Part shown: piece after piece, positions 46,973 through 59,204 of the stretch
Numbering within the stretch: position 1 is the stretch's first letter
How the letters are laid out: every line of letters starts with the position of its first letter
From: Vespa crabro
Lineage: Eukaryota > Arthropoda > Insecta > Hymenoptera > Vespidae
DNA: 64,000 bases
Assembly (NCBI RefSeq): GCF_910589235.1
Contig: NC_060965.1
Coordinates: 3,099,401 to 3,163,400, forward strand
Direction of reading: 5' to 3'
Made by a program: the position numbers and the translations under genes
Notes under the pieces: model-generated
What the model was told of the DNA's origin: nothing
The model's database searches: none
What the model saw: the letters and a program-made list of their open reading frames with translations, nothing else

Positions 46973-48604
46973 GCCCACTCCACAAATCCGATGGCCCGGA
47001 TATTCAAGCTGAAAGCTCTTACAACCGTGGAAAAGGGAGTAATCGAGGAGAATTCAGTCCTTGTCTTCAATGCCCGTAGACAAACGATTATTTCTTTCCT
47101 TTCTTTTTTTCGGTACCGTCCCGCCATAATCGAGGGATTAAGATCTTCCATAGGTGTAGTGAATCGAATTATTAACCTGTACAAAAAGAGATAAAGAAAA
47201 ATATATTTTGAAGGAAATTAAGAAGAATTTTAATGGTCTCGTATAAAAAAAAAAATCTCCATGCACAATATATTTAATAACATGGATCATCAATTAGTTA
47301 GTAAATGTATTTAAAATGATGTCTCCCTAGCTATTAACCAGAATTTATTTAACATATAAACATGTCATTTGTCTTTGACAAAGAACATAAATATACTTGT
47401 TTCTAATGAGGAAGAGATGAGAGGGAAGAGGAAAAGACAGAGAAAGGGAACGATTGCGCGATCGTTAATAAATTCTACTTATGCAAGAAAACGGTACTCA
47501 TAGTCAGACATTTTCTCAGCCTTAGAGTTAGGTCATTAGAAGGTTATTGTTCATAAGCGTTTATAACGTGTTCGAGCTTTGAGCGTGGATCACGTCGAAA
47601 GAGTTTCTACAGCATATCTTAACGAGTAATTATGTTTCTTCGATAAAGGAGAAATTGCCGAAAGAGAAAGATGGAGAATCGAAAATTAATGGATAAATTG
47701 AGATATGAAGTTGCTGATGAGATACGAAGTCCATGCGACTTTTTCCAAAGATCCTTTAAATCGTTGCCCTCTTTAATCATATTCGTATCTCTTTTTCCTC
47801 ATCTCTTAGTCCTACGATATTCTCTTATTGTTTGCACATTTTATATAATAATTAATCATAAATACTGAAGAGATAAGAATAATTACGAACGATCGAAGAT
47901 CGACAGAATAATTTTTCGAAAGTATTTTATAGATTTGTTTCTCGATAATATAATAATAAATAGATTTATAATAATTTGCAAAGTTAAACGTTAATTAGGA
48001 ATGACAAACGATATAGAATTATTACATCTTGACATATACCTCAATCAGGACTCAATTTTTCCACCCCTAAATCTAAAATCGAAGGAAAACCATTTGAATC
48101 GTTTGCGACCCGATTATATCGGAATTAAACGGCCGATTTAAGAAAAGAAAAGAGAAAGAGACCGAAGGGCTTCATGATCGTTTCTCAACGTCAGAAACCA
48201 AGAGCCATCGGATTTTCCTGACGGAGGAGAAAATACGAGCTCTTCTAGTTTCTGTTCTCTCCCCTCGCTCACTCTTTTCTCGATTCTCCTTTCGCACATA
48301 TGCATGCTATACGCGCGACTTTGAAAAGTAAAAAAGGATAGAAACAGAGAAATAGAGAGAGGGGGGGAGAGGGAGGGAGGGAGGAAGAGAGGGAAAGAGA
48401 ACAGACCGTTGTCCGGGTATAAAGAAGTTCATTATCGTGACGTTTAATTATGTATTTATTTTTAAAACCCTTTGTCGAGCCAGAATCCTTTTACCGGGAA
48501 AAGAGTTACGCCGATTCTCGGTAACCACTCTCTCTCTTTCTCCCTCTCTTTCTCTTCGTCTACCTCTCTCTTTCTTCTTCTTTCTCCTTCTCCCTCTCTG
48601 TCTG

Positions 48605-48607
<3 letters not shown>

Positions 48608-48672
<65 letters not shown>
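48608..48672. repeat. (CT)n array
   Basis: About 30 units, flanked by C/T-rich sequence from 48520. Confidence 0.95.
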
Positions 48673-49607
48673 GTTGTCCATTGCTAGCTGACTGCTAATG
48701 AATTTTCACCTTTTTTCGCCTTATTTGCTCATTAGTGCCTTACCCACGCTTTTGCTCTCTCTGCTTCTCTCGTTCTTACTCTCCCATCCCCACTCTTTTC
48801 TTCTTCGTCTCTCTCTCTCTCTCTCTCTCTCTTTCTGTTACTTTCGACTACCTCTTATATTTTTTCTTATTTTCTACCATTCCATTTCTTGTATATATCC
48901 GTACGTCAATTTTACTCCTTCTTTTCTTTAATATGTATTACTTTGCACTCTAATCCTAGTAGTTATCGGAGTAGATAAGGAACAGGTGCTGGAGTGGAAC
49001 TTCGTTACTCAATTATGTCGTAAACGATTTAACGCACGTAACCCAGATCTTTTTTCTATTTCACGATTGTACCTACGATAAGTCGTTCCCATTTTCTTTC
49101 CTTTCTATTCACTTTTATATATCGATCTTAGAGATAAATTATTATTAATTGCTAGAAATATAGATAAATAAACAAATTGATGAACGAACCGTTGTGGAAT
49201 AAAGGAAATGGGGGAAAAAGGAGAAAGTGAAGGGTCAGCATAGCCCCGAACCTAACCCTAACCCTTTGATCTCGTTATCTCGCGCGACGCCTACGCGGCA
49301 AAGTAACGATGTCGCCGGAGAATCCCATCCGGTCCTATTAAAACGAGCTCACATTCTACGAAAGAGTTCTCTCTCTCTCCCTCTCTCTTCCCCCCTCCCC
49401 CTTCTCTCTCTCTCTCTCTCTTACCCTCTTCTATGTACGTATATCTCGCAATTACAGCCGTCACTCCCCGTCGACGTTTCAACGATACAGATGAGTAGAG
49501 AGAGAAAGAGAGATAGAGAAATGGAGGAAAGGGTGGAAGTTGGGAGTGAGAAGGGTGGAGAGCTGAAATCCCGTTCGATTTCGCTAGTGGCCGGCTGCTG
49601 ACGATCG

Positions 49608-49608
<1 letters not shown>

Positions 49609-49637
<29 letters not shown>
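49609..49637. repeat. (CT)n array
   Basis: One of four short CT arrays between 48.8 and 49.85 kb (others near 48810, 49404 and 49814). Confidence 0.9.
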
Positions 49638-49641
<4 letters not shown>

Positions 49642-49814
49642 CCTCTTTCTCTCTCTTTACTGCACGAGTTCTCTCTAATTTCGACATTTTCACCCTGTCC
49701 GCTATATTTGTTATATTTTCGCCTCGGATCATTATTACGCGGCACCGCACGCAGTACGAGGGGATTACGGCTTAATCCGGTCTGCTATAAATTGGGCGGA
49801 ATCGCAGTCCGTAT

Positions 49815-49849
<35 letters not shown>

Positions 49850-50422
49850 TTCACGCTTCATCGCTTTCTCTCTCATTCACCCACGATGATTTCACGCATT
49901 CATTTGTTCATCCCAAAGTCGAAATTTGCAGTTTCTCGGAAATAAGTATTATAACGTATGGAACGTTATGTATATCCTTATCTCAGTTGAATATTTTAAT
50001 CCATTATCTCTACGCTTATATATTAATACTTCATTGATTTTATATTCAATAGGATACTTTTTTCGATTAAATGATTATATTTTCATTAAATACGATTTGT
50101 TCTTCGTTCGCTTTATGAGGATCACTCATTTCAACATCTCGCGAAAGTGTTTTCGGGCGAACAGCAAGATAAAGAATGAACGAAGAAAACGAATAAAACA
50201 TTATCGTAGGGAATGAAGAAGATCCAAAAATATCGTACATGTCGTAGAGAAGGAGAGATAGAAGGAAAGAAGATGAGGATGAAGAAGTAGAAGAAGAAGA
50301 ATTTGGTAGGTCAAGCAAAATGAGAATCGAATCGCAGCAAGCAAAGAAATATCGTCGGTCAGCGGAGAAAATCCGTATCCTGGCAGTAACGACCAAGATG
50401 GACGAAGGAAGAAAGAAAAAGA

Positions 50423-50423
<1 letters not shown>

Positions 50424-50463
<40 letters not shown>

Positions 50464-50488
50464 AGAGAGAGAAAGAGGGAGAGAGAGA
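50424..50488. repeat. (GA)n array
   Basis: Interrupted purine array; a short second one at 50703-50727. Confidence 0.95.
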
Positions 50489-51092
50489 TGGCGAGGGTGG
50501 TACCCTTAGCTGGTTTCCCTCAGGAGGTTTTATAATGGCGTCCAGTTACTACCGACAGGACCTCGGGCGAGCCCACGGACACGATACGATCCTTCTCCAA
50601 AGGACGAAGGCCGATTTAACAAGTGCTCGAATATACGGCTATGAGTGGTCTGAGCATCCTACGAGAAAGAGATTTTTACAATGTACGGAAAGCAAAGAGG
50701 GTGAGAGAGAGAGAGAGAGAGAGAGAGAAAATCGTGATGGTAACGATAGTGACGATAAGCATGATCTCGAAGAGTATATGTATAATATATATGCAATTTC
50801 GAGAGAAAGTACCATTATTAGTGTTATGTACTATTGAATGTGAATTGAAATCAATAATTATGACCATCACAAAATTATGGATGTAGGTATTTCTTGCAGA
50901 ACATTTTTATCATTTAAGTGGAAAAAGAAAATCCAATTCTTGCATATTTCACAACCACGAAACGCCACGCCGACGTGTTTCCGTCAAAGAGCTTCCGTTT
51001 TATTTGTACTCACCATCGCCGGAATTAATTCGGTTCTTGTAATTCTCTTGTTTCATCACGATATAATTGGTAACACGATATATTCTCTTCTC

Positions 51093-51096
<4 letters not shown>

Positions 51097-51161
<65 letters not shown>
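51097..51161. repeat. (CT)n array
   Basis: CT units with one TTT and one TGT interruption. Confidence 0.95.
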
Positions 51162-51167
<6 letters not shown>

Positions 51168-51362
51168 TCGTCTTTGTTTTTCGCGAATACGTTGAGCAGT
51201 GTCATTATGAATAAAGAGACGCGTTCGCGTCGAGAGTTAACGATTTTGCGACGTGATATTTTACCGGGTGATATCATAATAATGTTAAAATCACGCTCGG
51301 CCCACACACATTTAGTTCTGTTCTTGCAATGATCCAACTTCAAAGGAAAATTACACTAGACA

Positions 51363-51397
51363 TATATATATATATATATGTACATATATGTCCAGTG

Positions 51398-51423
<26 letters not shown>
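51363..51423. repeat. (TA)n pair with a palindromic centre
   Basis: Two TA runs flank TGTACATATATGTCCAGTG. Confidence 0.85.
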
Positions 51424-51428
<5 letters not shown>

Positions 51429-52928
51429 TATTTAAATTATTTCGATCTATATCTTCAAAAGAAACGGAAAAATGAATTATTCCTATGAATAATTATTCAT
51501 CGATGCGAAATTCATAAATTTGTTACATATAAAATAAAATTATTTGTTTTATTCCACATCTATATTTTTTTATCCAAAGATTGTTCGAAAGAAGATAAAC
51601 TGATTTAGAAAAGTTCGATTTGAAATCGGAGTAGTATCTATCTCCTTTTCGGAATTTTAGTCTAGTACTTACATGGCTCGATTCGAAACGAACCAACGCG
51701 ACATAGCGCATAGCTTTCGTATTTGGCGCGTTTCAAGCCCACGACGTGGTACCATGCGTTCCTCGTCTATTTTCGCTAATTGGGTTCGATTCTTTGAGAT
51801 TCGGAGTTGCTATGGCATGCAGGCAAGCTCTTAAGACGAGCCTCTAGAGAAGAAGAGAAAAAGAGAATGAGAGAGATTTATTGTACCAGAGCCTGACTCC
51901 GACTCAACAAAAAGGCAATAATAATTATAAACTTATAAAGAAAATAAAAATTTTCAGTATTCGACTAATATCATACGTAAAAGCGAGATTAATTTTTAAT
52001 GAGAACATTTGCGCGGAAATGATTTTTTTACTGATTTTTATAAAAAGAAAAAAACAAAATAAAAACCAGACGAAAAGGAAGAAAAAAAAAAGAAAAATGA
52101 AATCAAGGAATTTAAAATAAATATTCAACGTTTGTGCAAGAGAAATAAAATATTTTTATCATTTGTGACAATATAATTTTATGAAATTGCTTTTATCGAT
52201 TTTTTTAACTAATTTCAGTATACAATTTCTCTTTCCAAATATAATCGTACGTATATTAATAAGAAGAAATTAAAAAATTATTCAATTATTCGTTTGTTAA
52301 TCAAAGCGACGAACGAAATATCCCAAAAGGAGAAATACATTTTGCAAAAGCTTTTGTTACAATTTAAGCATATAGAAAAAGGTCGATGAAAAATAAGAAG
52401 ATAAAGAAAGGGATAAGGATGGACCAAGCCGTAGTTGAGACAAACCGTACCATACTTCTCGTTGATATACGAGATGTCAATTTAATTGCATCCACAAAGT
52501 GGCCCTGAGCGACGTGCAAGTTCTCTTGCCCTCTTTCTCTCTTTCTCCTCGAAAGATTTAAATTAGAACACATCATAGGAGACTTTTCTTGAACCTCAGA
52601 AAATATCGGAATTTATTTATTTACGTACAAATCAAATGATCTCTATAAAAGCAATCTATACAACTCTATAAAAAGAGGATAAATTAAATTGCATCCATAG
52701 AATTCTTCCTTTCTTAAATAAGTTTTTTAATAAACGTCAAAGGGTGAAACCGATTGTGCGTCGTCTAAAGTCTTCGAACGTAGCTAGAAAAAGAAGAATC
52801 ATCGTTCTTCCGGCAAAGCGAGGAGCAAGTATTCCACGTTAGAAATAATGCGACGATAAGAATCGAAAATAAGAATTCCTTGACGAAGAAGAGAAAAAGA
52901 TAGGCAGACAGAGAGAGAAGGAGCGATA

Positions 52929-52929
<1 letters not shown>

Positions 52930-52968
<39 letters not shown>

Positions 52969-52976
52969 AAGAGAGA
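52930..52976. repeat. (GA)n array
   Basis: GA units with AAA interruptions. Confidence 0.95.
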
Positions 52977-53305
52977 AGCAGAGACTGTTCCCCATTAAAG
53001 TGTCTCCGCAGGCGTTTAATCACCCAATTAAGAGGATTTTCACGTATGTTAATTAGTCGAAACACATGCAAAACGTTGTGTGTCCCCTCGCGTATCCTTC
53101 TCCCTCTCCAATGTTCCTCCCTTTGCCTCTTCAGCCTCCGGTGGTGCTTAAAGCCTTGCGGGAATGAGGGCCTCGATTGCACTCGAGGGCTAAAAAGAGA
53201 TCAAAAGGAGGCTCCCACCGTCGCAAGAAATACCACATGCGCATACATATGTATGCGAGTTGCGATGGTGGCTACACATGTACGGCCACCTACGCACACG
53301 AGTGT

Positions 53306-53308
<3 letters not shown>

Positions 53309-53346
<38 letters not shown>
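53309..53346. repeat. (CT)n array
   Basis: About 17 perfect units followed by T-rich interruptions. Confidence 0.95.
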
Positions 53347-53348
<2 letters not shown>

Positions 53349-53494
53349 TTTCTATCTTTCTCTCTCTATCACTTTCTCGTACGCTCACGCGCACAAGGGT
53401 TGGAGACGCGTGTTAAACCATCCTCGTTAGTGCTCGACACGCGGAAAGGAAAGCTATCGCAAAGTTGGTAGGAACAAACGGGCTCGGTGCCCGG

Positions 53495-53620
53495 CCGTCG
53501 GTAAGGACATTAATGACCCTGCTCGTCTAGAAAATAATTGGGAGTAAAATCACGTTAAATTAAAAATAATTGGAGGTTCAATTAAATACCGCGACCTGGT
53601 CCCTCGTGTACACTCGGTCT
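53495..53620. other. Possible conserved non-coding element
   Basis: GACATTAATGACCC, ATAATTGGGAG, CGTTAAATTAAAAATAATTGG and GGTTCAATTAAATACCGCGACC within about 125 bases: clustered homeodomain-type sites without a reading frame. Confidence 0.3.
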
Positions 53621-54592
53621 ATAATACGAAGTTTCCCTTAACGCGAAACTCTTTCTCGAGTGTCGATGAATGTAGTCCGCGTTGCTACTGCTGATCGATA
53701 ATCCGAGCATACTTTATTGTTCCTAGGCTCGATTGTTGCGGTCTGGGTATTCCTTTGTTTTATGTTTCTTTAGATCCAGTTTGTTTTTGAATTTAGAGTG
53801 GAAGCTTACACATCGACGATTTAGATTTTTCAGAATTGAAGTTCACGTTGTGAGGTATGTTAATGAAACTCGTAAAACTTTAAGATCTCGCATTTAAATG
53901 TATTTTTGTTGCTATAATAAATTAACATACTACGTTTAACTGATAACAATCTAAAACCCGTAAAGGATATTACGAAGGAATCTAAAAAAATTATCTCTCG
54001 ATTTTAATACAACCCATAAAAAGAAATGATCGGATAATTAAATTTGACTGATGGTTTTTATAAAAGATAAAGAGGGAGTGTAAGAGATAAGGAATGAGTG
54101 AGAAAAGATGGACAGAAGCATCAAAACGTTTGCTAAACGAACGAAAAATCGACCAGGAGAGAAAGACAATAAAGTGGGAAAGAAGAAGCGTGTCTATCTA
54201 TTCAATTATCACCTTGGTCTCGGTCTCGGTGCTGCGTGTACGTACGAACAGGTAATCCCATTTCACGACTTCCGGCCATTCTAGTAACTTTGAGCGACGT
54301 GTCCTGTGACGTCATTTCGGCGCACTCATCCAAGTCTTTACGGACTCGTTCCCTGAACGCGACCATCCCTCCCTTAAGACGTCATATAGTCATCGTTTCG
54401 AATGCCTAAATTATATAAGTAAATTAACCTCGAACGAACACTCGCGAACTCATGGAAATAATATCGACTCGTAAGCACTTAGTTGCAGTCGTTAACTCGT
54501 CGAGTGTTATGACGCAATTACTTACAGCTTAAGATTTCAAAAGTTCCAGTCCCTCTCGTCTCATACATCTCATTTTTTTACTTTCTTTTTCA

Positions 54593-54594
<2 letters not shown>

Positions 54595-54629
<35 letters not shown>
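54595..54629. repeat. (CT)n array
   Basis: Perfect units ending in CCCCGCCCCC. Confidence 0.95.
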
Positions 54630-54631
<2 letters not shown>

Positions 54632-55677
54632 CGCCCCCTCTACCCTCCCCTTTCTCTTATTCACCTTTTTCAACAGGTACGAACATCGTCATGTAAAGCG
54701 CAATGTTCTGCGTCATCGTCCTCGTAACGGTATTATTTGTAAATAATTAGTAATAAATTAATTACGAACTTTAATGTACGCTCGAAACTTTTGATTAATC
54801 GATTAGGCTCGAATCATTTCGGCTAACAATCCAAATTTCTTTTTGTTCGTGAATATCTGTTATGTAATTAGGACATTGCATGTTGGGATTGCATGAGGTA
54901 GCATTTTGAATCTTGCTGAAGTAATTAAAGTTAAACGAGATAAAAGAAAAAAGAAAGAATATCTTATTAGTATATTCGTAATGAGAAAAATAATTAATTT
55001 AAAATAAAAATACTGTATAATAAATGAAAATTTCGAAGACGTAACAAAGTGATTGGAGGAACGTTAATTTTCAATAAGATGTACTATAAATAATTTCCTA
55101 GAGGAGGCCTTGATCCGCGTAAGGAAACGACGAAGAAACCCGTTCTCTCTTTCGAGAAACGTACCTTCCGGAAGATTCTCATACCGCGACAGGAAGTTTC
55201 TAAGCTGCTACACGTACAGGAAGAAAACTCGATCCCCAAATGACTAAGAGACTCATTTGCGTTGCTTTTAATGCTTATAAATCTCTTAGTATCTCTACAC
55301 GTTTCAAAATCACCCTTCCTTCTCTTATTAACAAAAATTCAACAATTCCTAATCTATGCCTCAGTTTTTCTTTGTCCTTTGAAATTCTCCAACGTACATT
55401 GATAAGTTTCAAATTTCTTCGTTTTACGAATACGCATGTGTATTATCGTAGCGGTATCATTGATACTGTTGCAGCATCCGGAAAAGGGGCTCCAATTTCT
55501 ATCACGGAATTTCGTCACGCGTAATTCTATCCGCGTGTACCGGCAATTGCCATGTAATGCGCATAATATTGTTGGCCAGAAGCAACTTCACTGCACGCGA
55601 GTGTATGCGCGTTCTCTCGGATTATTGGACGCTTGCATTATCACTGAATTTCTCTATCGGATATATACATATACATT

Positions 55678-55684
<7 letters not shown>

Positions 55685-55723
<39 letters not shown>

Positions 55724-55752
55724 TGTACGTGTTTGTATGTATACAGTTAGCA

Positions 55753-55784
<32 letters not shown>
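55685..55784. repeat. (TG)n and (GA)n arrays
   Basis: TG units at 55692-55728, then GA units at 55753-55784. Confidence 0.9.
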
Positions 55785-55785
<1 letters not shown>

Positions 55786-56286
55786 AAGATAGGAAGACTG
55801 GCTTGTTAATAAACTGAGTACGCGGGCTACCCGTAGGCATGCATCTGTCCTATGGAATAACAATTGTTCGCAACAATAGGTATTTAATCTTCCGTAATAT
55901 CCCAATGCGCGTTATGCACTTCGAAATTTGAGGAAAGCAATCGTATTACAATCCATAAGATTATGCTTTCGATATCGATAACTCTGGATACACTCTAACA
56001 GTCTCAGTTTAATACGGATTTAAGGAATAACACTTGTCTGACGAACACGTACTCACTTGCAAACACTAAGAACTTTCGCAGACGGTCATATGGGAAAATA
56101 GCTCTTTGTTCCAGCTTTCTCTCTCATTCCGAGTTACATATATTAAAGGAGTACCAAGAAAGGTGTAGGAGAACTTTACAACACGATCGCATGTGCGTGT
56201 CGCGCAAAGGTGTAGGAAAGGGTCTCAAGAGGAGAAGAAGAAAGAGAAGAAGAAGAAGAAGAGGTGAAGGAGAAGGAACGTAAAGA

Positions 56287-56354
56287 TAGTGATAGTGATG
56301 GTGATGGTGAAGGTGGTAGTAGTGGTGGTGGTGGTGGTGGTGGTGGTGGTGGTG
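56287..56354. repeat. (GGT)n trinucleotide array
   Basis: GAT/GGT mixture resolving into about eleven perfect GGT units. Confidence 0.95.
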
Positions 56355-57149
56355 AAGCAGGATGGAGGTAGAAGTAGATACGTTGAAGGAGATAAGGGGA
56401 AGATACGGCTCGGTTTAAGGAAGCGGTTAATTACCAGAAGATGGAAGATTGCCGGGGGCACGGTCTTATGCTTCGCGTATAACCAAAAGAACCGATCCTT
56501 TAGCCCAGGATCGCGGATGCCTTCGAGTAATAATCTTACAAGCGTTTACGGCCATTACCCTTCCACGTATTGATCTACGCTCGATCGAACTACACGGGAG
56601 ACGAAGCGAAATCGAAGCGGCCCGTTAACGATAAAGGTTCAACGCGTGTCTGCCAGGACGCGTCCCTAATCTACTCGCTTATCTCCTTTCACAGCTATGC
56701 CACAGTCGACACACGTGGCATCATTTCTGTTGCGTACTGACCTTCTCCTCTAGGAAAGACTTTCCATAACATTTTTTTTTTTTCATAGAACAGTGAAAGT
56801 TACTTTCTAATATAATGCAAATAAGATTAATAATAACGAAGAATTTGAAAATCAGTTTCGTGCCTACGGATCGTACGTTCGTATAAAATAGAGAATAAAG
56901 GATAGGAACGAACATTACGAGCTCGCATTGTTCCGCATAATTAATTTTATACATTTCACTCGATTGTGTGACCGCGTTCCGCGACGTTTCGCCCACGACA
57001 CGAGGTGCCGCGGTACCCCGGCCGACGAACCGAAACTTCCGTGATTGTTTTGAAACAAAAGTAAATTTAATTTACCGGCTAATTATCGCCCGCGCAAAGT
57101 TCTGAATTAAACTTGTAATTGGCTTTCGCTTGATTCGAAGAAATTGTAC

Positions 57150-57152
<3 letters not shown>

Positions 57153-57183
<31 letters not shown>
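57153..57183. repeat. (CT)n array
   Basis: About 15 CT units. Confidence 0.95.
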
Positions 57184-57185
<2 letters not shown>

Positions 57186-57598
57186 GTCTCTTTTCCTCTC
57201 TCACAGTCTCATCCCAGAAACGACTGAGATGTTCCGTGTAATCCAACGTGAACATGTAACAGTAAATGTGGATGTGGATGTGGTATACACAGACGAGCAT
57301 ACAGAAGAGACGTAACAACCTTTCTACATAATTACAGTCACGTGTACGGTTTCCCAATTAAAATCATCTTCGCGTGCTATCCACTTACAGACCGGAGACA
57401 GATCGCTTTTCCCTTTATAGATCAACGGTATTCGTCTCTCTCATCGGCTTCCATGTTAACTACCCGTTTCCTCGACAACGAGCATGCCTCGTTGCTGGGT
57501 CTAACGTTAAAAGGATGAATGATATTTATCAAGTACGGTGTGAGTTTTTTTAAATAAATAATTTGTAATACGATTATGTAATAATACATAAAAATACC

Positions 57599-57600
<2 letters not shown>

Positions 57601-57660
<60 letters not shown>
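57601..57660. repeat. (TA)n array
   Basis: About 28 TA units with one CA break. Confidence 0.95.
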
Positions 57661-57662
<2 letters not shown>

Positions 57663-57737
57663 TAAATCAATCAAATTTTATCGTAAATCGAAACGGTGAA
57701 TCTTGAGAACACACTAATCAGAAAATCTGAAATTGCG

Positions 57738-57771
<34 letters not shown>

Positions 57772-57785
57772 TCTCTCTTTCTCTC
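57738..57785. repeat. (CT)n array
   Basis: CT units with TTT interruptions in the second half. Confidence 0.95.
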
Positions 57786-58036
57786 ATTCTGACGTGAACA
57801 TATTAATTTCGTTAGATGAGAAACGAATTGCAGTGTCGCATTGCGTTATCGTAATGGACAACGTGGCCCTAGGAGAGAGGGCGAGACCCGGTATAATATA
57901 CATTCGAACATGTATTTGTATTCGTAACAGTAATTACCGGAACGCACGGATACATTCTCGGTAGGATTAATCGCACGGGTATTGATCAACTCTCAGTAGA
58001 AATGTGTAGTTCGCTTTTACGCGCACGATTCAGTCG

Positions 58037-58099
58037 TAAAGAGAAAGAGAGGTAGAGAGAGAAAGAGAGAGAGAGAGAGGGAGAGAGAGAGAGAGAGAA
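58037..58099. repeat. (GA)n array
   Basis: Interrupted GA units. Confidence 0.95.
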
Positions 58100-58459
58100 T
58101 AAAAGACAGACACAGAGGAATGGAGTTAAGGCCATGAATCTCTTTTTCTTGAAGATCATAAAAATGCTAAGAAATTTTATCGATATCCTTCTTGTTCACG
58201 ATATATTATTATTTTAAATTATTTATCTATTAAAAATGTTTCAAACAAAATTGTTATCGAGTCAATTCGAAACATTTCAAAAGATGACGTGTTTCGATTC
58301 AACTGTTTTTTAATACTCACGTAGTCGATCTTGTTCATATCGCGAATAAAAAGGGAGGAAGGGAAAAAAGAAGAAGCGAAGAAAAAAAATCGGACAAAGT
58401 GACAACGGTATATCGTGTATCGCGTGACTGAGGTCGACGAGAGAGAAAGAAAGGAAGAT

Positions 58460-58462
<3 letters not shown>

Positions 58463-58514
<52 letters not shown>
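58463..58514. repeat. (GA)n array
   Basis: About 25 perfect units. Confidence 0.95.
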
Positions 58515-58520
<6 letters not shown>

Positions 58521-59157
58521 ATAGGAGGGATGTGGAATTTCAATGGCGCATAAAAATGAGATGTTTAGATGAAAACAAGGAGATAAGGGACACACACGAG
58601 AGGGAACGTACAGCGGTCATTTAAATTGTAATTTTCAGTAGGAGTTCTATGGGAGGGTTCGCGTGTCCGTAATGTATGCGCATCTCAAGATGTTCCGCGT
58701 TTGCACGATAGTCTTAGTCTTGTGTAAGGTACGACGTACGTTCACAGCATTAGTAGACACTCGTGCTTCTCTTTCGGTTTCGGTTTACAAGAGAGAATCT
58801 TCGAGAAAATTTTTACATTATCTAAAAAGGTCTCGTTTTAAGATTAATAAAACAAATATATATACATATATATACATATTAGAAAAGAAAACGAATGTAT
58901 ATCTTATCTGTGTTAAAAAGAAATTATTCTAAGTTTCTCTTTGACAAATTTAAATCATTAATTTTAAATAATCTAACATTTGCAAATATTTCGAACTAAC
59001 GTGAGGTGTAATCATATCTTACATAGAAAAATGTAAACTACTCGTTCTACCGTAGTAAGGTCGAAAGTAGAGGCTCCTGGTTCTTCGTCTTAAACGAGCG
59101 CCCTGCGGTGAGATCGTATCTACAAAATAGAACACCGCAATCGGATAACATCTATTT

Positions 59158-59195
<38 letters not shown>

Positions 59196-59204
59196 TCTCT
59201 CTCT
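59158..59204. repeat. (CT)n array
   Basis: One TGT interruption. Confidence 0.95.

Larger units (their letters stand above)
45261..53308. other. Gene-poor right flank, part 1
   Basis: GA/CT arrays recur roughly every 0.5-2 kb, with long A-runs at 46460-46500 and 46719-46739. No frame outside the arrays resembles a protein. 46795-46880 and 47040-47160 are compositionally balanced blocks of unknown nature. 49248-49264 holds two and a half CCCTAA units, too few for a telomere remnant. Confidence 0.5.

Noticed and set aside
49248..49264. CCTAACCCTAACCC, telomere-like
   Set aside because: Only about two and a half units, and hymenopteran telomeres are usually TTAGG; probably chance.
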